Assembly: GCF_002086815.1 (NCBI RefSeq)
Contig: NZ_MVID01000004.1
Location: 62,001 to 126,000 of the forward strand
DNA: 64,000 nt
Source: Mycolicibacterium parafortuitum
GTDB lineage: Bacteria; Actinomycetota; Actinomycetes; Mycobacteriales; Mycobacteriaceae
Direction: 5' to 3'
Below the pieces are notes generated by a model. The model saw nothing but the letters and a program-made list of their open reading frames with translations. It ran no database searches and was not told the DNA's origin. The position numbers were made by a program, and so were the translations under genes. Below, in pieces: positions 1 to 8,843 of the stretch (positions are counted from its first letter, which is position 1; each line of letters starts with the position of its first letter).

Positions 1-1
1 C

Positions 2-493
2 CTCCAGCACGCCGACGGCTGGGCCGCACTGCAAAACGGTTCGGTGGACGCATGGGCCGGCCTCGACCCGATCATGGCCGGCGCCGAGCAGACCGGGGCG
101 ACGCTGTTCTACCGCAACATCGACTTCAACAGCTTCGGCTTCCTCAACGCCCGCGAGGACTTCCTGCAGGACAAGCCCGAGATCGCCCAGCTCGTCGTCG
201 ACGCCTATGCCGCGGCGGCCGATTGGGCCGCGGACAACCCCGATGAGACGGCGAAGATCCTCGCCGACGCCGCAGGCCTGGAACCCGCGGTCGCCGAGAA
301 GGTGATCCGGGAGCGCAGCAACCTCGATGTCGATCAGGTCCCGGGCGCCACCCAGCTCGCGGTGCTGGAGAAGATCGGGCCGATCTTCGTCGACCTCGGG
401 GACGTGCCGAACCAGCAGCAGGTCGACGACGCGCTGGCCTCGCTCGTCAACGACAGCTTCGCCAAGCAGGCCGACGCGACCCGCCTCGGATGA
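2..493 (+). CDS. ABC transporter substrate-binding protein, C-terminal part (SsuA/TauA-like)
   Basis: Open at the left edge of the window; the visible 163 residues are the C-terminal half of a periplasmic binding protein. The pattern (LQNGSVDAW, then a conserved FYRNIDFNSFGFLNARED stretch and a helical tail rich in A, D and E) fits the nitrate/sulfonate/taurine binding family. It would deliver a sulfonate, nitrate-like or other small organic substrate to the permease that starts 4 bp after its stop. The cognate ATPase is not in the window and is presumably upstream. The substrate cannot be read from sequence alone. Confidence 0.8.
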   Translation, partial: LQHADGWAALQNGSVDAWAGLDPIMAGAEQTGATLFYRNIDFNSFGFLNAREDFLQDKPEIAQLVVDAYAAAADWAADNPDETAKILADAAGLEPAVAEKVIRERSNLDVDQVPGATQLAVLEKIGPIFVDLGDVPNQQQVDDALASLVNDSFAKQADATRLG

Positions 494-497
494 GGTC

Positions 498-1307
498 GTG
501 ACCGACACGGCCGTCGCAGCGGCTCCGCAGGGCACCCGCAGCGGCGGCCGGCTGAACCGCCGCTGGGTGCGGGCAGCCGGTGGTGCGCTGCTGCCTGCCG
601 CCATTCTCGCGGTGTGGCACTGGGTTTCGTCCGCCGGCCTGATGCCGGTGTCGGTGCTGCCGTCGCCGACGATGGTGTGGCTGGCCGCGGTCGACCTCGC
701 CGAGCGCGGCCTCTACGGGCCCTACATCGCGATCTCGACGCAGCGGGTCCTGGTCGGTTTCGCGTTCGGCGCCGCGATCGGCCTGGCGCTCGGCGCGATC
801 GTCGGGTTGTCGCGGCTGGCCAACGTACTGCTCGCGCCGACGTTCGGCGGGATCCGTGCGGTGCCGTCGCTGGCGTGGGTGCCGCTGCTGATCCTGTGGT
901 TCGGCATCGGCGAGGAGTCCAAGATCATCCTGATCGCGATCGGGGCGTTCTTCCCCGTCTACACCATCGTCGGCAGCGCGCTGCGCCACGTCGACGCCCA
1001 CCTGCTGGAGGCGGGCCGTGCGTTCGGACTGCGGGGTGTGAAACTGTTTGCGACCGTGCAGCTTCCCGCTGTGGTGCCGTCGACGGTGTCGGCGCTGCGG
1101 CTCGCGCTGGCGCAGTCGTGGCTGTTCCTGGTCGCCGCCGAACTCATCGCGAGCTCGATGGGGCTGGGCTTCCTGCTGCTGGATTCGGGTCAGAACGGCC
1201 GCATCGACCGCATCTTCCTCGCGATCATCTCGCTGGCACTGCTGGGTAAGCTGACCGACTCGATCCTGAGCCTGTTCGAGAGGTGGGCGATCCGCAAATG
1301 GGCCTGA
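498..1307 (+). CDS. ABC transporter permease (SsuC/TauC-like)
   Basis: 269-residue inner-membrane permease of the BPD_transp_1 class. About six hydrophobic segments follow a cytoplasmic N-terminus, and the EAA-type loop that docks the ATPase is visible as EAGRAFGLRGVKLF followed by QLPAVVPS. The GTG at 498 is chosen because it follows the binding-protein stop by 4 bp and leaves a normal-length N-terminus; the frame runs open further upstream inside the neighbour. Translationally coupled to the binding protein, so it is the channel half of the same importer. It ends 16 bp before a convergent gene. Confidence 0.88.
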   Translation: MTDTAVAAAPQGTRSGGRLNRRWVRAAGGALLPAAILAVWHWVSSAGLMPVSVLPSPTMVWLAAVDLAERGLYGPYIAISTQRVLVGFAFGAAIGLALGAIVGLSRLANVLLAPTFGGIRAVPSLAWVPLLILWFGIGEESKIILIAIGAFFPVYTIVGSALRHVDAHLLEAGRAFGLRGVKLFATVQLPAVVPSTVSALRLALAQSWLFLVAAELIASSMGLGFLLLDSGQNGRIDRIFLAIISLALLGKLTDSILSLFERWAIRKWA

Positions 1308-1323
1308 TCACGTGGGCCTGAGC

Positions 1324-2232
1324 TCAGCCTGACAATGCGAAGAGCCGGGTGGCGTTGTCGTGCAGCACCTTCCGGCACCACTGGTCGCCCAGGCCGAGCC
1401 GCAGTACAGCGTCCACCGCGTGGTGGTACGGGTACGGGATGTTCGGATAGTCACTGCCGAACAGCACTTTGTCCCCGAGCGCGAGCAGATCGGCGTGCGC
1501 GGAGGCCGGGAACGGGTGCATCTGTTCGCTGAAGTCGGTGAAGGCCATCGTCGTGTCCAGGTGCACACCGTCATAGCGGTGGGCCAGCTCTAGGAAGTCG
1601 CGGTACTCGGGCATCCCCATGTGCGCGACGATCAACGGCAGCGCCGGACGGCTCCGCAGGATCTCGGCCACCGGCCCGGGCCCGGTGAAACGTCCTGGGG
1701 CGGGCCCGGATCCGGCGTGGATCACCGTCGGGATCCGGTGGTGTTCGAGGATGTCCCAGACCTCGCCGAGCAGCGGGTCGGCCGGTGAGTAGTCACCGAC
1801 CTGGATGTGGGCCTTGAACACCCGGGCGCCGGCGTCGATCGCGCGCCGCACGTAGTCGGCGGCGCCGGGTTCGGGGTAGAACGTCGCGGTGTGCAGACAG
1901 TCCGGTGTCGCGCGTGCGAACTCGGCGGCCCACTCGTTCAGCCACGCCGCCATGTCCGGTTTGTGCGGATACACCAGCGAGGTGAACGCACTGACCCCGA
2001 ACTCCCGCAGCCCCGCGACCCGGGTCTGTTCGTCGAGGCGGTACGTGATCGGCCACGGCCTGCCGGTGAGCGGGCCCGCCGAGTCGAAGTACGCCCACAC
2101 CTTGTCCATCACCCGTTTGGGCATGAAGTGGGTGTGCACGTCGACGAGCGACGGCAGACCCAGCTCGTCGCGCACGCTGTGCAGCTTCTCCGGTTCGTGC
2201 TGGGGCGTCACCGAAGTGCGGTCGTCACACAT
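1324..2232 (-). CDS. Amidohydrolase family protein (amidohydrolase_2 / TIM-barrel)
   Basis: 302 residues. The metal-binding HTHF motif sits near residue 34, a VIHAGSGP motif and LIVAHMGMPEY follow in mid-protein, and FGSDYPNIPYP near the C-terminus carries the last metal-ligand Asp, all in the order expected of the amidohydrolase_2 family (decarboxylases and lactone hydrolases such as ACMSD-like enzymes). Acts in the cytosol; no signal peptide. The substrate is not determinable. It is transcribed toward the ABC importer genes and is followed upstream by a small membrane protein on the same strand, with only 4 bp between them, so the two may be co-transcribed. Confidence 0.82.
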   Translation of the reverse strand: MCDDRTSVTPQHEPEKLHSVRDELGLPSLVDVHTHFMPKRVMDKVWAYFDSAGPLTGRPWPITYRLDEQTRVAGLREFGVSAFTSLVYPHKPDMAAWLNEWAAEFARATPDCLHTATFYPEPGAADYVRRAIDAGARVFKAHIQVGDYSPADPLLGEVWDILEHHRIPTVIHAGSGPAPGRFTGPGPVAEILRSRPALPLIVAHMGMPEYRDFLELAHRYDGVHLDTTMAFTDFSEQMHPFPASAHADLLALGDKVLFGSDYPNIPYPYHHAVDAVLRLGLGDQWCRKVLHDNATRLFALSG

Positions 2233-2236
2233 CCCG

Positions 2237-2488
2237 TCAATGTAGCTGCGCGGTCTTCCCGGTGACGCGGCTCACCACGGTCATCAGCCCCACCGCGGCC
2301 CAGATGAAGTTCGACACCGCGCTCGGCCACGCCCCGTACAGCGCGCTCGCGCTACCGCCGAGCACCCCGCCGAGGATGTTCAGCGCCGCGTAGCGTCGTG
2401 AATTCGCTTGTAGCCGACCACGACTCACCATCAGATAGGCAAGCAGTGTCCCCACTGTCCCCACCCACCCCAGGATTGCCGCAATCAT
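2237..2488 (-). CDS. Small membrane protein, CBU_0592-like
   Basis: 83 residues with about three short hydrophobic helices. The layout (GWVGTVGTLLAYLMVSRGRL, then RRYAALNILGG, then ALYGAWPSAVSNFIWAAVGL) resembles the CBU_0592 family of uncharacterised bacterial membrane proteins. ATG at 2488 is chosen because an upstream extension would run through a divergent promoter and the LysR gene. It probably shares an mRNA with the amidohydrolase. No function is known for the family. Confidence 0.75.
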   Translation of the reverse strand: MIAAILGWVGTVGTLLAYLMVSRGRLQANSRRYAALNILGGVLGGSASALYGAWPSAVSNFIWAAVGLMTVVSRVTGKTAQLH

Positions 2489-2586
2489 CTCGTTCCGCCT
2501 CCGTGTCTCGTAGCCGGTACGAGTATCGGGATGGGATGGGTTAAACACAATTGAATAAGAATGCACTGGCAGTTTAGTCTTTGTGA

Positions 2587-3516
2587 ATGGATATCGACCC
2601 GCGACGGCTCCGTTATCTGCTCGCCGTGGCGCGGGCGGGCGGGGTGCTGGCCGCCGCGGACGAGCTGCAAATGACCCCGTCGGCGGTGTCGCAGCAGATC
2701 GCGCGGCTGGAGCGGGAGACCGACCGGGTGTTGATGACGCGCACCACGCACGGTTCGGCGCTGACCCCGGAGGGGCAGGCGCTGGCGGAGGCGGCGCTGC
2801 AGATCGAGCAGACGCTCGCTTCGGTGCAGGTGCGGCTGGAACGCGGGGACGCCGAGATCCACGGCACCATGCGCCTCGGCGGTTTCCAGAGTTTCCTGTC
2901 CGTGGTGGTCGCGCCCGCGCTGGCCCAGTGGAAGCGCCAGCTGCCCGGGGTGCACTTCCAGGTGTCCGAATTGGAGCCGGACCCGATGATGCGCGCACTC
3001 AAGGACGGCGACCTGGACGCCGGCATCGTCGAACTCGACGCCGAGGATTCCCCGAAACGGTTGCCGTCGGGGATGGTCGAGGTGCCGCTGCTCGACGAGC
3101 CGTGGAAGCTGGTAGTCCCGGCGGGCACGCTGGCCTCCGATGTCGCCGAGCTGGGCCGGCTGACGTTGCCGTGGCTCGGGATGGGTTTCTCCGGCGCGAG
3201 TGCGCGCGCGGTGGCGCGGCTGCGCCGGGCCAGCGGCATGAACCAGCCGACCGTGCACCGCTACTTCGCGACGCAGACCGCGCTGGCCCTGGTCGCCGCC
3301 GGCGAGGGGATGGCGCTGATCCCGATGCTTGCGCTGCAGGGTGCCCAGCAGGACGGCGTCGAGACCCTCGACGTGCCCGGCCTCGGCACCCGTCGCATCG
3401 TGCTGCGCAGCTATTCGCGCGGCAAGCAGGCCAACAACCTGGTCTCGGCGGTCACCGTGCTGCTCCACGAGGCGGTCGCGGCGGCGACCGCCGACGAGTC
3501 GGCCGTACCCGCCTGA
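2587..3516 (+). CDS. LysR-family transcriptional regulator
   Basis: 309 residues. The N-terminal winged helix-turn-helix is clear (LRYLLAVARAGGVLAAADEL, then TPSAVSQQIARLERE), followed by a two-lobed periplasmic-binding-protein-like effector domain from about residue 90. It starts 98 bp from the divergent small-membrane-protein/amidohydrolase pair. The intervening DNA is locally AT-rich around 2541-2586, unlike its surroundings, which suits a shared promoter and operator. By the usual LysR arrangement it may control that divergent pair; the effector is unknown. Confidence 0.88.
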   Translation: MDIDPRRLRYLLAVARAGGVLAAADELQMTPSAVSQQIARLERETDRVLMTRTTHGSALTPEGQALAEAALQIEQTLASVQVRLERGDAEIHGTMRLGGFQSFLSVVVAPALAQWKRQLPGVHFQVSELEPDPMMRALKDGDLDAGIVELDAEDSPKRLPSGMVEVPLLDEPWKLVVPAGTLASDVAELGRLTLPWLGMGFSGASARAVARLRRASGMNQPTVHRYFATQTALALVAAGEGMALIPMLALQGAQQDGVETLDVPGLGTRRIVLRSYSRGKQANNLVSAVTVLLHEAVAAATADESAVPA

Positions 3517-3558
3517 CCCGCCGGGAAGACGCGCACGGCGCCCGTGGTTGCGCTACCC

Positions 3559-4002
3559 ATGAGCGCTGACGCCGATCCCCTGACCGATAATCCGCTGACC
3601 CAGGACGACCTCGACCTGCTACGCCGCCCGCTGTACGGGTTCTTCTCCCCGGCCGCCGCACCGGCACCGCCCCAGCCGCGGCCGATCTGGTACGAGGTCA
3701 CCGCCGACCGGACGGTCGAGTCGTTCACCCTGCCCGACTCGGTGCGGGTGCGGCGGCTGCGACAGCATCCGCGCGCATCGCTGGTCGTCGCCGCCCCGGT
3801 CGGCGAGCGCGAGCGGTGGGTGTCGGTGTCCGGGTCCACGACCGTGCACACCGACGGTGCCGCCGAACTGGTGACGCGGCTCGCGCAACGCTATTGGGAT
3901 CTCGGCGATCCGGTGCGGGTACGCGATCTCGACGATCTGCTCGCCGAGACCTGGGTGCGTGTCGTCCTGCGCCCGGAGAAGGTCGCCCGTTACCGGATGT
4001 GA
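3559..4002 (+). CDS. PPOX-class pyridoxamine-phosphate-oxidase-fold protein (putative F420/flavin-dependent)
   Basis: 147 residues. A split-barrel flavin-binding fold is suggested by IWYEVTADRTVESFTL, then RVRRLRQHPRASLVVAAPVGERERWVS and the strand pattern after it, matching mycobacterial PPOX-class proteins that bind F420 or FMN. ATG at 3559 is preferred to a GTG at 3544. The C-terminus (VRVVLRPEKVARYRM) is typical of these proteins. The reaction is unknown. It lies 42 bp after lysR and converges on the methyltransferase gene 4 bp away. Confidence 0.7.
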   Translation: MSADADPLTDNPLTQDDLDLLRRPLYGFFSPAAAPAPPQPRPIWYEVTADRTVESFTLPDSVRVRRLRQHPRASLVVAAPVGERERWVSVSGSTTVHTDGAAELVTRLAQRYWDLGDPVRVRDLDDLLAETWVRVVLRPEKVARYRM

Positions 4003-4006
4003 GCCC

Positions 4007-4861
4007 TCACCGGGTCAGCCGCACGACGGCGCTCCAGGGCCGGTCCCGCGGTGGGCGCCGGGGATCCGGCTGGGGCAGCCGCGCGACCAGTCGCATGAAC
4101 CACGGCAGCCGGCGCAGCCGTGCCGCGACGACGACCACCGACTCGATGTCGAGTGCGCGCCAACCGCGCTCCTCGAAGTAGCCGACGCCCTGCTCGGGCG
4201 CGAACTTGAACGGCGCGTTCTTGAGCAGCCCGCCGGACTTCTCGTTCATCCACTTCTTCAGGCCGGGCCCGGCGAGGTCCAGCATCCACCAGGCCACTTC
4301 GGGCCGCTCCAGCGCCCGCGCGAGGTCGTCGACGTCGGATCGGTCGAGGTACATCAGCAGACCCTCGGTCAGCACCAGCGCCTTCGCCGCCCCGGCCAGC
4401 GCGTCGGTGAGGAACCGGTCCCGGGCGCCGGGATCGGACAGATCGACCGGGAATCGCGTCACCCGGCACCGGGGCGTCTCCCCGGCGAGCAACTGCTGCT
4501 TCTCGGTGATCAGTCCCGGCAGATCCGCCTCCACCCACGCGAAGTCGGCGGGCAGGTCCAGCCGGTACGGCCGGGTGTCGAGGCCCGCGGCCAGGTTGAG
4601 CACCCGGTCGCAGCCGTCGGCGATCGCGTCCAGCACGAGGTCGTCGATCGTCTTCGTGCGGGCCACCATCCACCACCTGGACCGCATCATCCGCGGCACC
4701 GTCGCCACGATCTGGCGACCCCGCTCACCGGCCAGCCGGCCCGCGTGCGGATCGCGGAACACCGCGTCCGGCCGCTCCGACTCGAGCGCCCGATACACCG
4801 CCACCCACCGGGCGGTGTCCGACACGTTCGACACCACGTCGCCGCTCGCCCCTGTGACCAT
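4007..4861 (-). CDS. SAM-dependent methyltransferase (TIGR00027 / LCM-like mycobacterial family)
   Basis: 284 residues. Features of the expanded mycobacterial class I methyltransferase family are present: an N-terminal VSDTARWVAVYRALESERPD, a FRDPHAGRLAG stretch, the SAM-binding loop VLNLAAGLDTRPYRL near residue 90, VEADLPGLI, and LTEGLLMYL. The natural substrate of this family is mostly unknown. ATG at 4861 is chosen; an upstream extension would overlap the next gene. It is the most distal member of the co-directional block that begins with the GGDEF-EAL gene, 10 bp after the cyclase stop. Confidence 0.85.
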   Translation of the reverse strand: MVTGASGDVVSNVSDTARWVAVYRALESERPDAVFRDPHAGRLAGERGRQIVATVPRMMRSRWWMVARTKTIDDLVLDAIADGCDRVLNLAAGLDTRPYRLDLPADFAWVEADLPGLITEKQQLLAGETPRCRVTRFPVDLSDPGARDRFLTDALAGAAKALVLTEGLLMYLDRSDVDDLARALERPEVAWWMLDLAGPGLKKWMNEKSGGLLKNAPFKFAPEQGVGYFEERGWRALDIESVVVVAARLRRLPWFMRLVARLPQPDPRRPPRDRPWSAVVRLTR

Positions 4862-4871
4862 CCCTGCGCAC

Positions 4872-5669
4872 CTAGGGGGTGTCGAGGATCGCGACCGCGC
4901 GCGTCCAGCCCGCCGACGCCTCGTGCACCTTGACCGGGAAGCACGACACCTGGAATCCGGTGGCGGGCAACTGCTCCAGGTTGTGCAGCTTCTCCAGGTG
5001 GCAGTAGCCGATGTCGCGTCCGGCCCGGTGCCCTTCCCAGATGATCGACGCGTCATGGGATTCGGCGTAGCGCCGCGCGGTGTAGGAGAACGGTGCGTCC
5101 CAGCTCCACGCGTCGGTGCCGGTGAGCCGAACCCCCTGTTCGAGCATGTGCAGCGTCGCGTCCCGGCCGATGCCGCACCCGCGCTGCACGTAATCGTCGT
5201 GACCGTACCGGGTTCCGGCGCTGGTGTTCACGACGACGATCTCCAGTGGGGACAGCGTGTGGCCGATGCGGTCGAGTTCGGCGTCGATGTCGTCCGGGGT
5301 GACGACGTAGCCGTCGCCGAAATGCCGGAAGTCGAGTTTCACGCCCGGCTGGAAGCACCATTCCAGCGGGACCTCGTCGATGGTGATGGCGCGCTCGCCG
5401 TTCTTCATCGTGGCCATGTTCATGGTGGACGCGAAGTGGTACGGCGCGTCGAGGTGGGTGCCGCAGTGGGTGGTCATCGACACCCGTTCGATCGCCCAGC
5501 CCTCCCCGTCGGGCAGGTCGTCCTCGGTGGCACCGGGGAAGAACGACAGCACGTCGGCGACGGTGTCACGGTGGGTCAGGTATTCGATCTCCGGGCGCAG
5601 TCCGGGCGGGTCGGACGCGATCCCGTCGCGCAGGGGTACGGAGATGTCGATCAGCGTGCGGTTGCTCAC
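4872..5669 (-). CDS. Cyclase family protein (kynurenine formamidase-like hydrolase)
   Basis: 265 residues. The diagnostic metal motif [12 protein letters not shown] is present near residue 70, with DISVPLRDG at the N-terminus, and a [11 protein letters not shown] segment and IIWEGHRA later, as in the PF04199 cyclase/arylformamidase family (Mn or Zn hydrolases). GTG at 5669 overlaps the stop of the upstream phospholipase D-like gene by 4 bp (GTGA), which fixes the start and implies translational coupling. The specific substrate is not known; roles in kynurenine or aromatic degradation are known for relatives, but no such pathway genes are adjacent. Confidence 0.82.
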   Translation of the reverse strand: MSNRTLIDISVPLRDGIASDPPGLRPEIEYLTHRDTVADVLSFFPGATEDDLPDGEGWAIERVSMTTHCGTHLDAPYHFASTMNMATMKNGERAITIDEVPLEWCFQPGVKLDFRHFGDGYVVTPDDIDAELDRIGHTLSPLEIVVVNTSAGTRYGHDDYVQRGCGIGRDATLHMLEQGVRLTGTDAWSWDAPFSYTARRYAESHDASIIWEGHRAGRDIGYCHLEKLHNLEQLPATGFQVSCFPVKVHEASAGWTRAVAILDTP

Positions 5670-7171
5670 CCTGCACGAATACCGTGTGTCACCGCCGCCG
5701 GTATCCACTTTCCCAAAACCCGCCCTGTGACGCCGGTGACCAGCTTCCACGCGCTCTCGGCCAGCGACGGCGGCACGTGGTCGGGGTCCATCAGCTCGTT
5801 CTCCGCGAACGGGCTGACGTCGGCCTCCACCATGAATTCGGTGAACGTGCGCAGTGACCGGCCCGCGCCGCGCAGTGCGTCGACGGCGGCGACGAACGAA
5901 TCCTGTTTCTCCAGTTCCTGTTCGAACACCTCCCGGGCGACCCCGAGGTGCTCGGCGACCAGGCCGTCGCGGGTGGCGAGGATCAGCCGGCGCACGTCGT
6001 CGCGCCCGTCGGCCGTCGACTCCAGCGCGACGTCGCACTCGCTGTCGAAGCCCAGCGAGCGGTTGTTCAGGTTCGACGAGCCGATCCGCAGCAGCCGGTC
6101 GTCGATGACCATGACCTTGGCGTGCACGTACACCGAGATCCCGCCCGCGACGGCGGGCCAGTACACGCCGAGCCTGTCGTGTCCGTCGGCGTCCCACAGC
6201 ACCCGCAGCAGGCGCTCGCGGGCGCTGTCCATCGATTCGCGCTCCAGCCGGCTCTCCGAGGATCGCGGCAGCACGATCACGACCTGCGGCCCGTCGGGCT
6301 CCCGTAACCGGTCGGCGAGTGCCTCCACCAGCCCCCGCGACGCGAGGTACTGGTTCTCCAGGTAGATCACCGAGCGCGCCGCCGCGATCGCGGCCAGGTC
6401 CAGCGCCTCGACCTCGCGCACCTCGTCACGGTCCGGCAGCGCGGGCATCGTGCGGGCGACCCCGACCTCGACGTCGTGCAGCGCCGGCGCCAGCCGGTGC
6501 GGCCACGCGGACTCCTGTGCGGTCACCGGCGGCAGCTTCTGCCCTGTCGCATCGCGCCACCGGAGGCGAGCCTGCTCGCCGAGCACCCGTGCGGCGTCGC
6601 CGTCCATCACCGCGGCGACCTCGTGGCGTGGGCCGTACGGCTCCCCCGAGGTGTGTCTGCCGGGTTCCTCAGGCGCGTGCTCGCGGGTGTCCCAGCGCCC
6701 GATGGTCAGGTCGATCCCGCCGCAGAACGCCACCGAGTCGTCGATGACCACGATCTTCTGGTGGTGCACCGCACCGGTCGGGCGCACCCCGTCGACCGCG
6801 AAATGGATTCGGCGGGAGGTGATCTGGTTGAGCAGCGCGACCGGGGTGACGCCGAACCAGAATCCGTCGAGCGCGGGCAGCAGGTTCAGATTCGACTTGA
6901 GCAGGTACACCTTCAGGTCCCGGCGGGCCAGCAGCAGCCACTGCAGGAACGGGCCGAGGTGGTCCGGACCGGACATCGTGGCGCCGGTCGGCTCGAACGC
7001 GGTGCGGTAGTCGAAGTCCCAGCCGATCAGCATGATCCGCCGTTCGGCGCGCAGCATCGCGGCCTTGACGTGCGCCAGATAGTCGGCGCCGTCGATGATC
7101 GGCGCGAACCGCTGCGCGGTCGCGACCTGCCAGCAGGTCCGACCGGGCACCAGAAGCGGTTCGTCCGACAC
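5666..7171 (-). CDS. Phospholipase D-family protein (cardiolipin synthase-like, two HKD motifs)
   Basis: 501 residues with two intact HKD-type catalytic motifs: [17 protein letters not shown] in the first half and [19 protein letters not shown] in the second. Together they form one active site that makes a phosphohistidine intermediate. No N-terminal membrane helices are seen, so it differs from classical cardiolipin synthase and looks like a soluble phosphatidyltransferase or phosphodiesterase. It starts 26 bp after the cellulase stop and overlaps the cyclase by 4 bp, so it belongs to the same transcript. The lipid substrate is an inference only. Confidence 0.85.
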   Translation of the reverse strand: MSDEPLLVPGRTCWQVATAQRFAPIIDGADYLAHVKAAMLRAERRIMLIGWDFDYRTAFEPTGATMSGPDHLGPFLQWLLLARRDLKVYLLKSNLNLLPALDGFWFGVTPVALLNQITSRRIHFAVDGVRPTGAVHHQKIVVIDDSVAFCGGIDLTIGRWDTREHAPEEPGRHTSGEPYGPRHEVAAVMDGDAARVLGEQARLRWRDATGQKLPPVTAQESAWPHRLAPALHDVEVGVARTMPALPDRDEVREVEALDLAAIAAARSVIYLENQYLASRGLVEALADRLREPDGPQVVIVLPRSSESRLERESMDSARERLLRVLWDADGHDRLGVYWPAVAGGISVYVHAKVMVIDDRLLRIGSSNLNNRSLGFDSECDVALESTADGRDDVRRLILATRDGLVAEHLGVAREVFEQELEKQDSFVAAVDALRGAGRSLRTFTEFMVEADVSPFAENELMDPDHVPPSLAESAWKLVTGVTGRVLGKWIPAAVTHGIRAG

Positions 7172-7197
7172 CGCTGTCTGCTACCCGGCTACCGGTC

Positions 7198-8190
7198 TCA
7201 CCAACCCGCGTTGCGGGCCAGATCGATCGCGTTCTGCGCGATGAAGGTGCCCGCGCTCGGCGCTCCGCGGCACGCTCCGTCGGACTCGCCGGGCCGCTTC
7301 ACCCACAGGAACGCGTCGACCTGCGGGTTGCCGGTGTTCGTGGTGGGGCGGGCGCCCAGCGCCCGGCCGCTCGGATTGCACCAGTACAGGTCGTCGCCCT
7401 CGACGGCTCCGACGCCGTTGCGGGAGGTGTCGATGACGTAGGGCTTGCCGCCGGTCATCCCGGAGATCGCGCCGCCGTAACCCATCGACTCCTCGGTGGT
7501 GAAGAAGTTCGCGGTGTTGAGGCTGAAGCCACGCGCCTTCGCGATGCCGACCTGGTTGAGCCGGCTGGCCATCAGATCGGCGGGCACCCAGCGCGAATGC
7601 CCGGCGTCGACGTACACCGCGGTGGCCGGGTTGCGGGTCAGCGTGTCGACGGCGTATCCGATCAGCTCCAGCCGTTCCTGCTGCTGCGCCGGGGACAGGC
7701 AGTCGATCATCGCGAGCGCGTCCGGTTCCAGGATCACCGCGGCCGGTCCGCCGCCGATCGCGCCGGCCACGCCGTCGATCCAGGCCCGGTAGGCGCCGGC
7801 CGAGCCGAAGCCGCCCGCGGCGTAGCTGCCGCAGTCGCGGTTCGGGATGCCGTAGAGCGCCAGCACCGGCAAAGTGCCCGCGGCCTGTGCTGTCTGGATG
7901 TACTTCGCGTCGACCGCCGGGGTCGAGATGTGATCCATCCAGTACGCGGTCGGGGTGTTGACGACCTCGGCCAGCAGCGGATCGGGGTTGCTCGCCAGCG
8001 CGCGCATCCCCTTCGACTGGGGGTTGACGTAGAACGGCAGACCGACCAGCGGGTTGGCGTCGCTGACCAGCCGCACCGACGATGCGGGCGTGCCCTCCAG
8101 CGGCGCTGCGACGGCGCCGGCACCGGCGACCGCCGCGGCGGCCAGGAACGGGGTGATCCAGCGTGCGGCTGCCCGGGCAGCGGAGAACAT
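7198..8190 (-). CDS. Secreted glycoside hydrolase family 6 (cellulase / endoglucanase-like)
   Basis: 330 residues. The N-terminus is a signal peptide (basic start, then a long Ala-rich hydrophobic run ending near GAVAAP). GH6 hallmarks follow: YGIPNRDCGSYAAGG, AAVILEPDALAMIDC carrying the catalytic-acid Asp, VYVDAGHSRWV, NFFTTEES, KPYVIDTSRNG and VDAFLWVKRPGESDGAC near the C-terminus. Unlike mycobacterial CelA1 there is no cellulose-binding module. It should cleave beta-1,4-glucan outside the cell. ATG at 8190 is chosen; a GTG one codon upstream is possible. It lies 14 bp after the cheB stop, within the c-di-GMP signalling block, which suggests a role in exopolysaccharide or biofilm turnover (inference). 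Confidence 0.85.
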   Translation of the reverse strand: MFSAARAAARWITPFLAAAAVAGAGAVAAPLEGTPASSVRLVSDANPLVGLPFYVNPQSKGMRALASNPDPLLAEVVNTPTAYWMDHISTPAVDAKYIQTAQAAGTLPVLALYGIPNRDCGSYAAGGFGSAGAYRAWIDGVAGAIGGGPAAVILEPDALAMIDCLSPAQQQERLELIGYAVDTLTRNPATAVYVDAGHSRWVPADLMASRLNQVGIAKARGFSLNTANFFTTEESMGYGGAISGMTGGKPYVIDTSRNGVGAVEGDDLYWCNPSGRALGARPTTNTGNPQVDAFLWVKRPGESDGACRGAPSAGTFIAQNAIDLARNAGW

Positions 8191-8204
8191 CACGAATCGG
8201 TAAC

Positions 8205-8843
8205 TTAGTGCGGCTTCGCACCCAGCGCCAGTTGCTGCCCGAGCCAGCTGCCGATGCCGGCCGGATCGGCGACGTGGTCCGGTTCGATCCGGCGCGCCGC
8301 CGCGTTGACCGCGATCGGCGCCTCGCACGTCCCGGGAGCCTGCAGCACCACCCGCCCGCCCGCGGCCTGCACCGCCGCGCAGCCGGCGGCGCCGTCTTCG
8401 TTGGCGCACGACAACAGCACCGCGATCACGGAGGCACCGAACTCGGCGGCACTGGTGAACGTCACGTCCAGGGACGGGCGCGAGTACGCGACCGGGCCGT
8501 CCAGGGTCAGATGGGCACGCACCCCGGGCGCGGTCGTGTACGGCGCGATGGCCTCCTGCCCGTCGGTCGACGGCACGCGGCCGCGGCCCAGCAGAAGGTG
8601 GTACCCGGCGGGCGCGACGGTGACCGCCCCGCCGGGGCAGTCCCACGGGCTGTCGGGCGGTTCGCGCACCGGCAGCGGCGTATAGGTCTGCAGCACCTCG
8701 GCCAGCGGCGAGTACTCGGCCGGGCGGTGCAGCACCACGCAGAGCACGCAGGTGCGCAGGCCGGTGAGCGCGCTGAGTATCTGGCGTACCGCCTTCATCC
8801 CGCCGGCGCTGCCGCCCAGGACGATCACCTCAACCGCGGCCAT
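8205..8843 (-). CDS. cheB: CheB-type methylesterase domain protein (no receiver)
   Basis: 212 residues, only the esterase domain of CheB. The catalytic triad can be placed as Ser in GGSAGG (residues 10-15), His in VLHRP (near 38) and Asp in CANEDGAAG. The usual N-terminal receiver domain is absent, so its activity cannot be switched by its own phosphorylation. It overlaps the end of cheR by 14 bp. There are no chemoreceptor, CheA/CheW or flagellar genes here; in such settings CheB/CheR pairs are thought to act on the associated hybrid kinase rather than on chemotaxis. Confidence 0.85.
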   Translation of the reverse strand: MAAVEVIVLGGSAGGMKAVRQILSALTGLRTCVLCVVLHRPAEYSPLAEVLQTYTPLPVREPPDSPWDCPGGAVTVAPAGYHLLLGRGRVPSTDGQEAIAPYTTAPGVRAHLTLDGPVAYSRPSLDVTFTSAAEFGASVIAVLLSCANEDGAAGCAAVQAAGGRVVLQAPGTCEAPIAVNAAARRIEPDHVADPAGIGSWLGQQLALGAKPH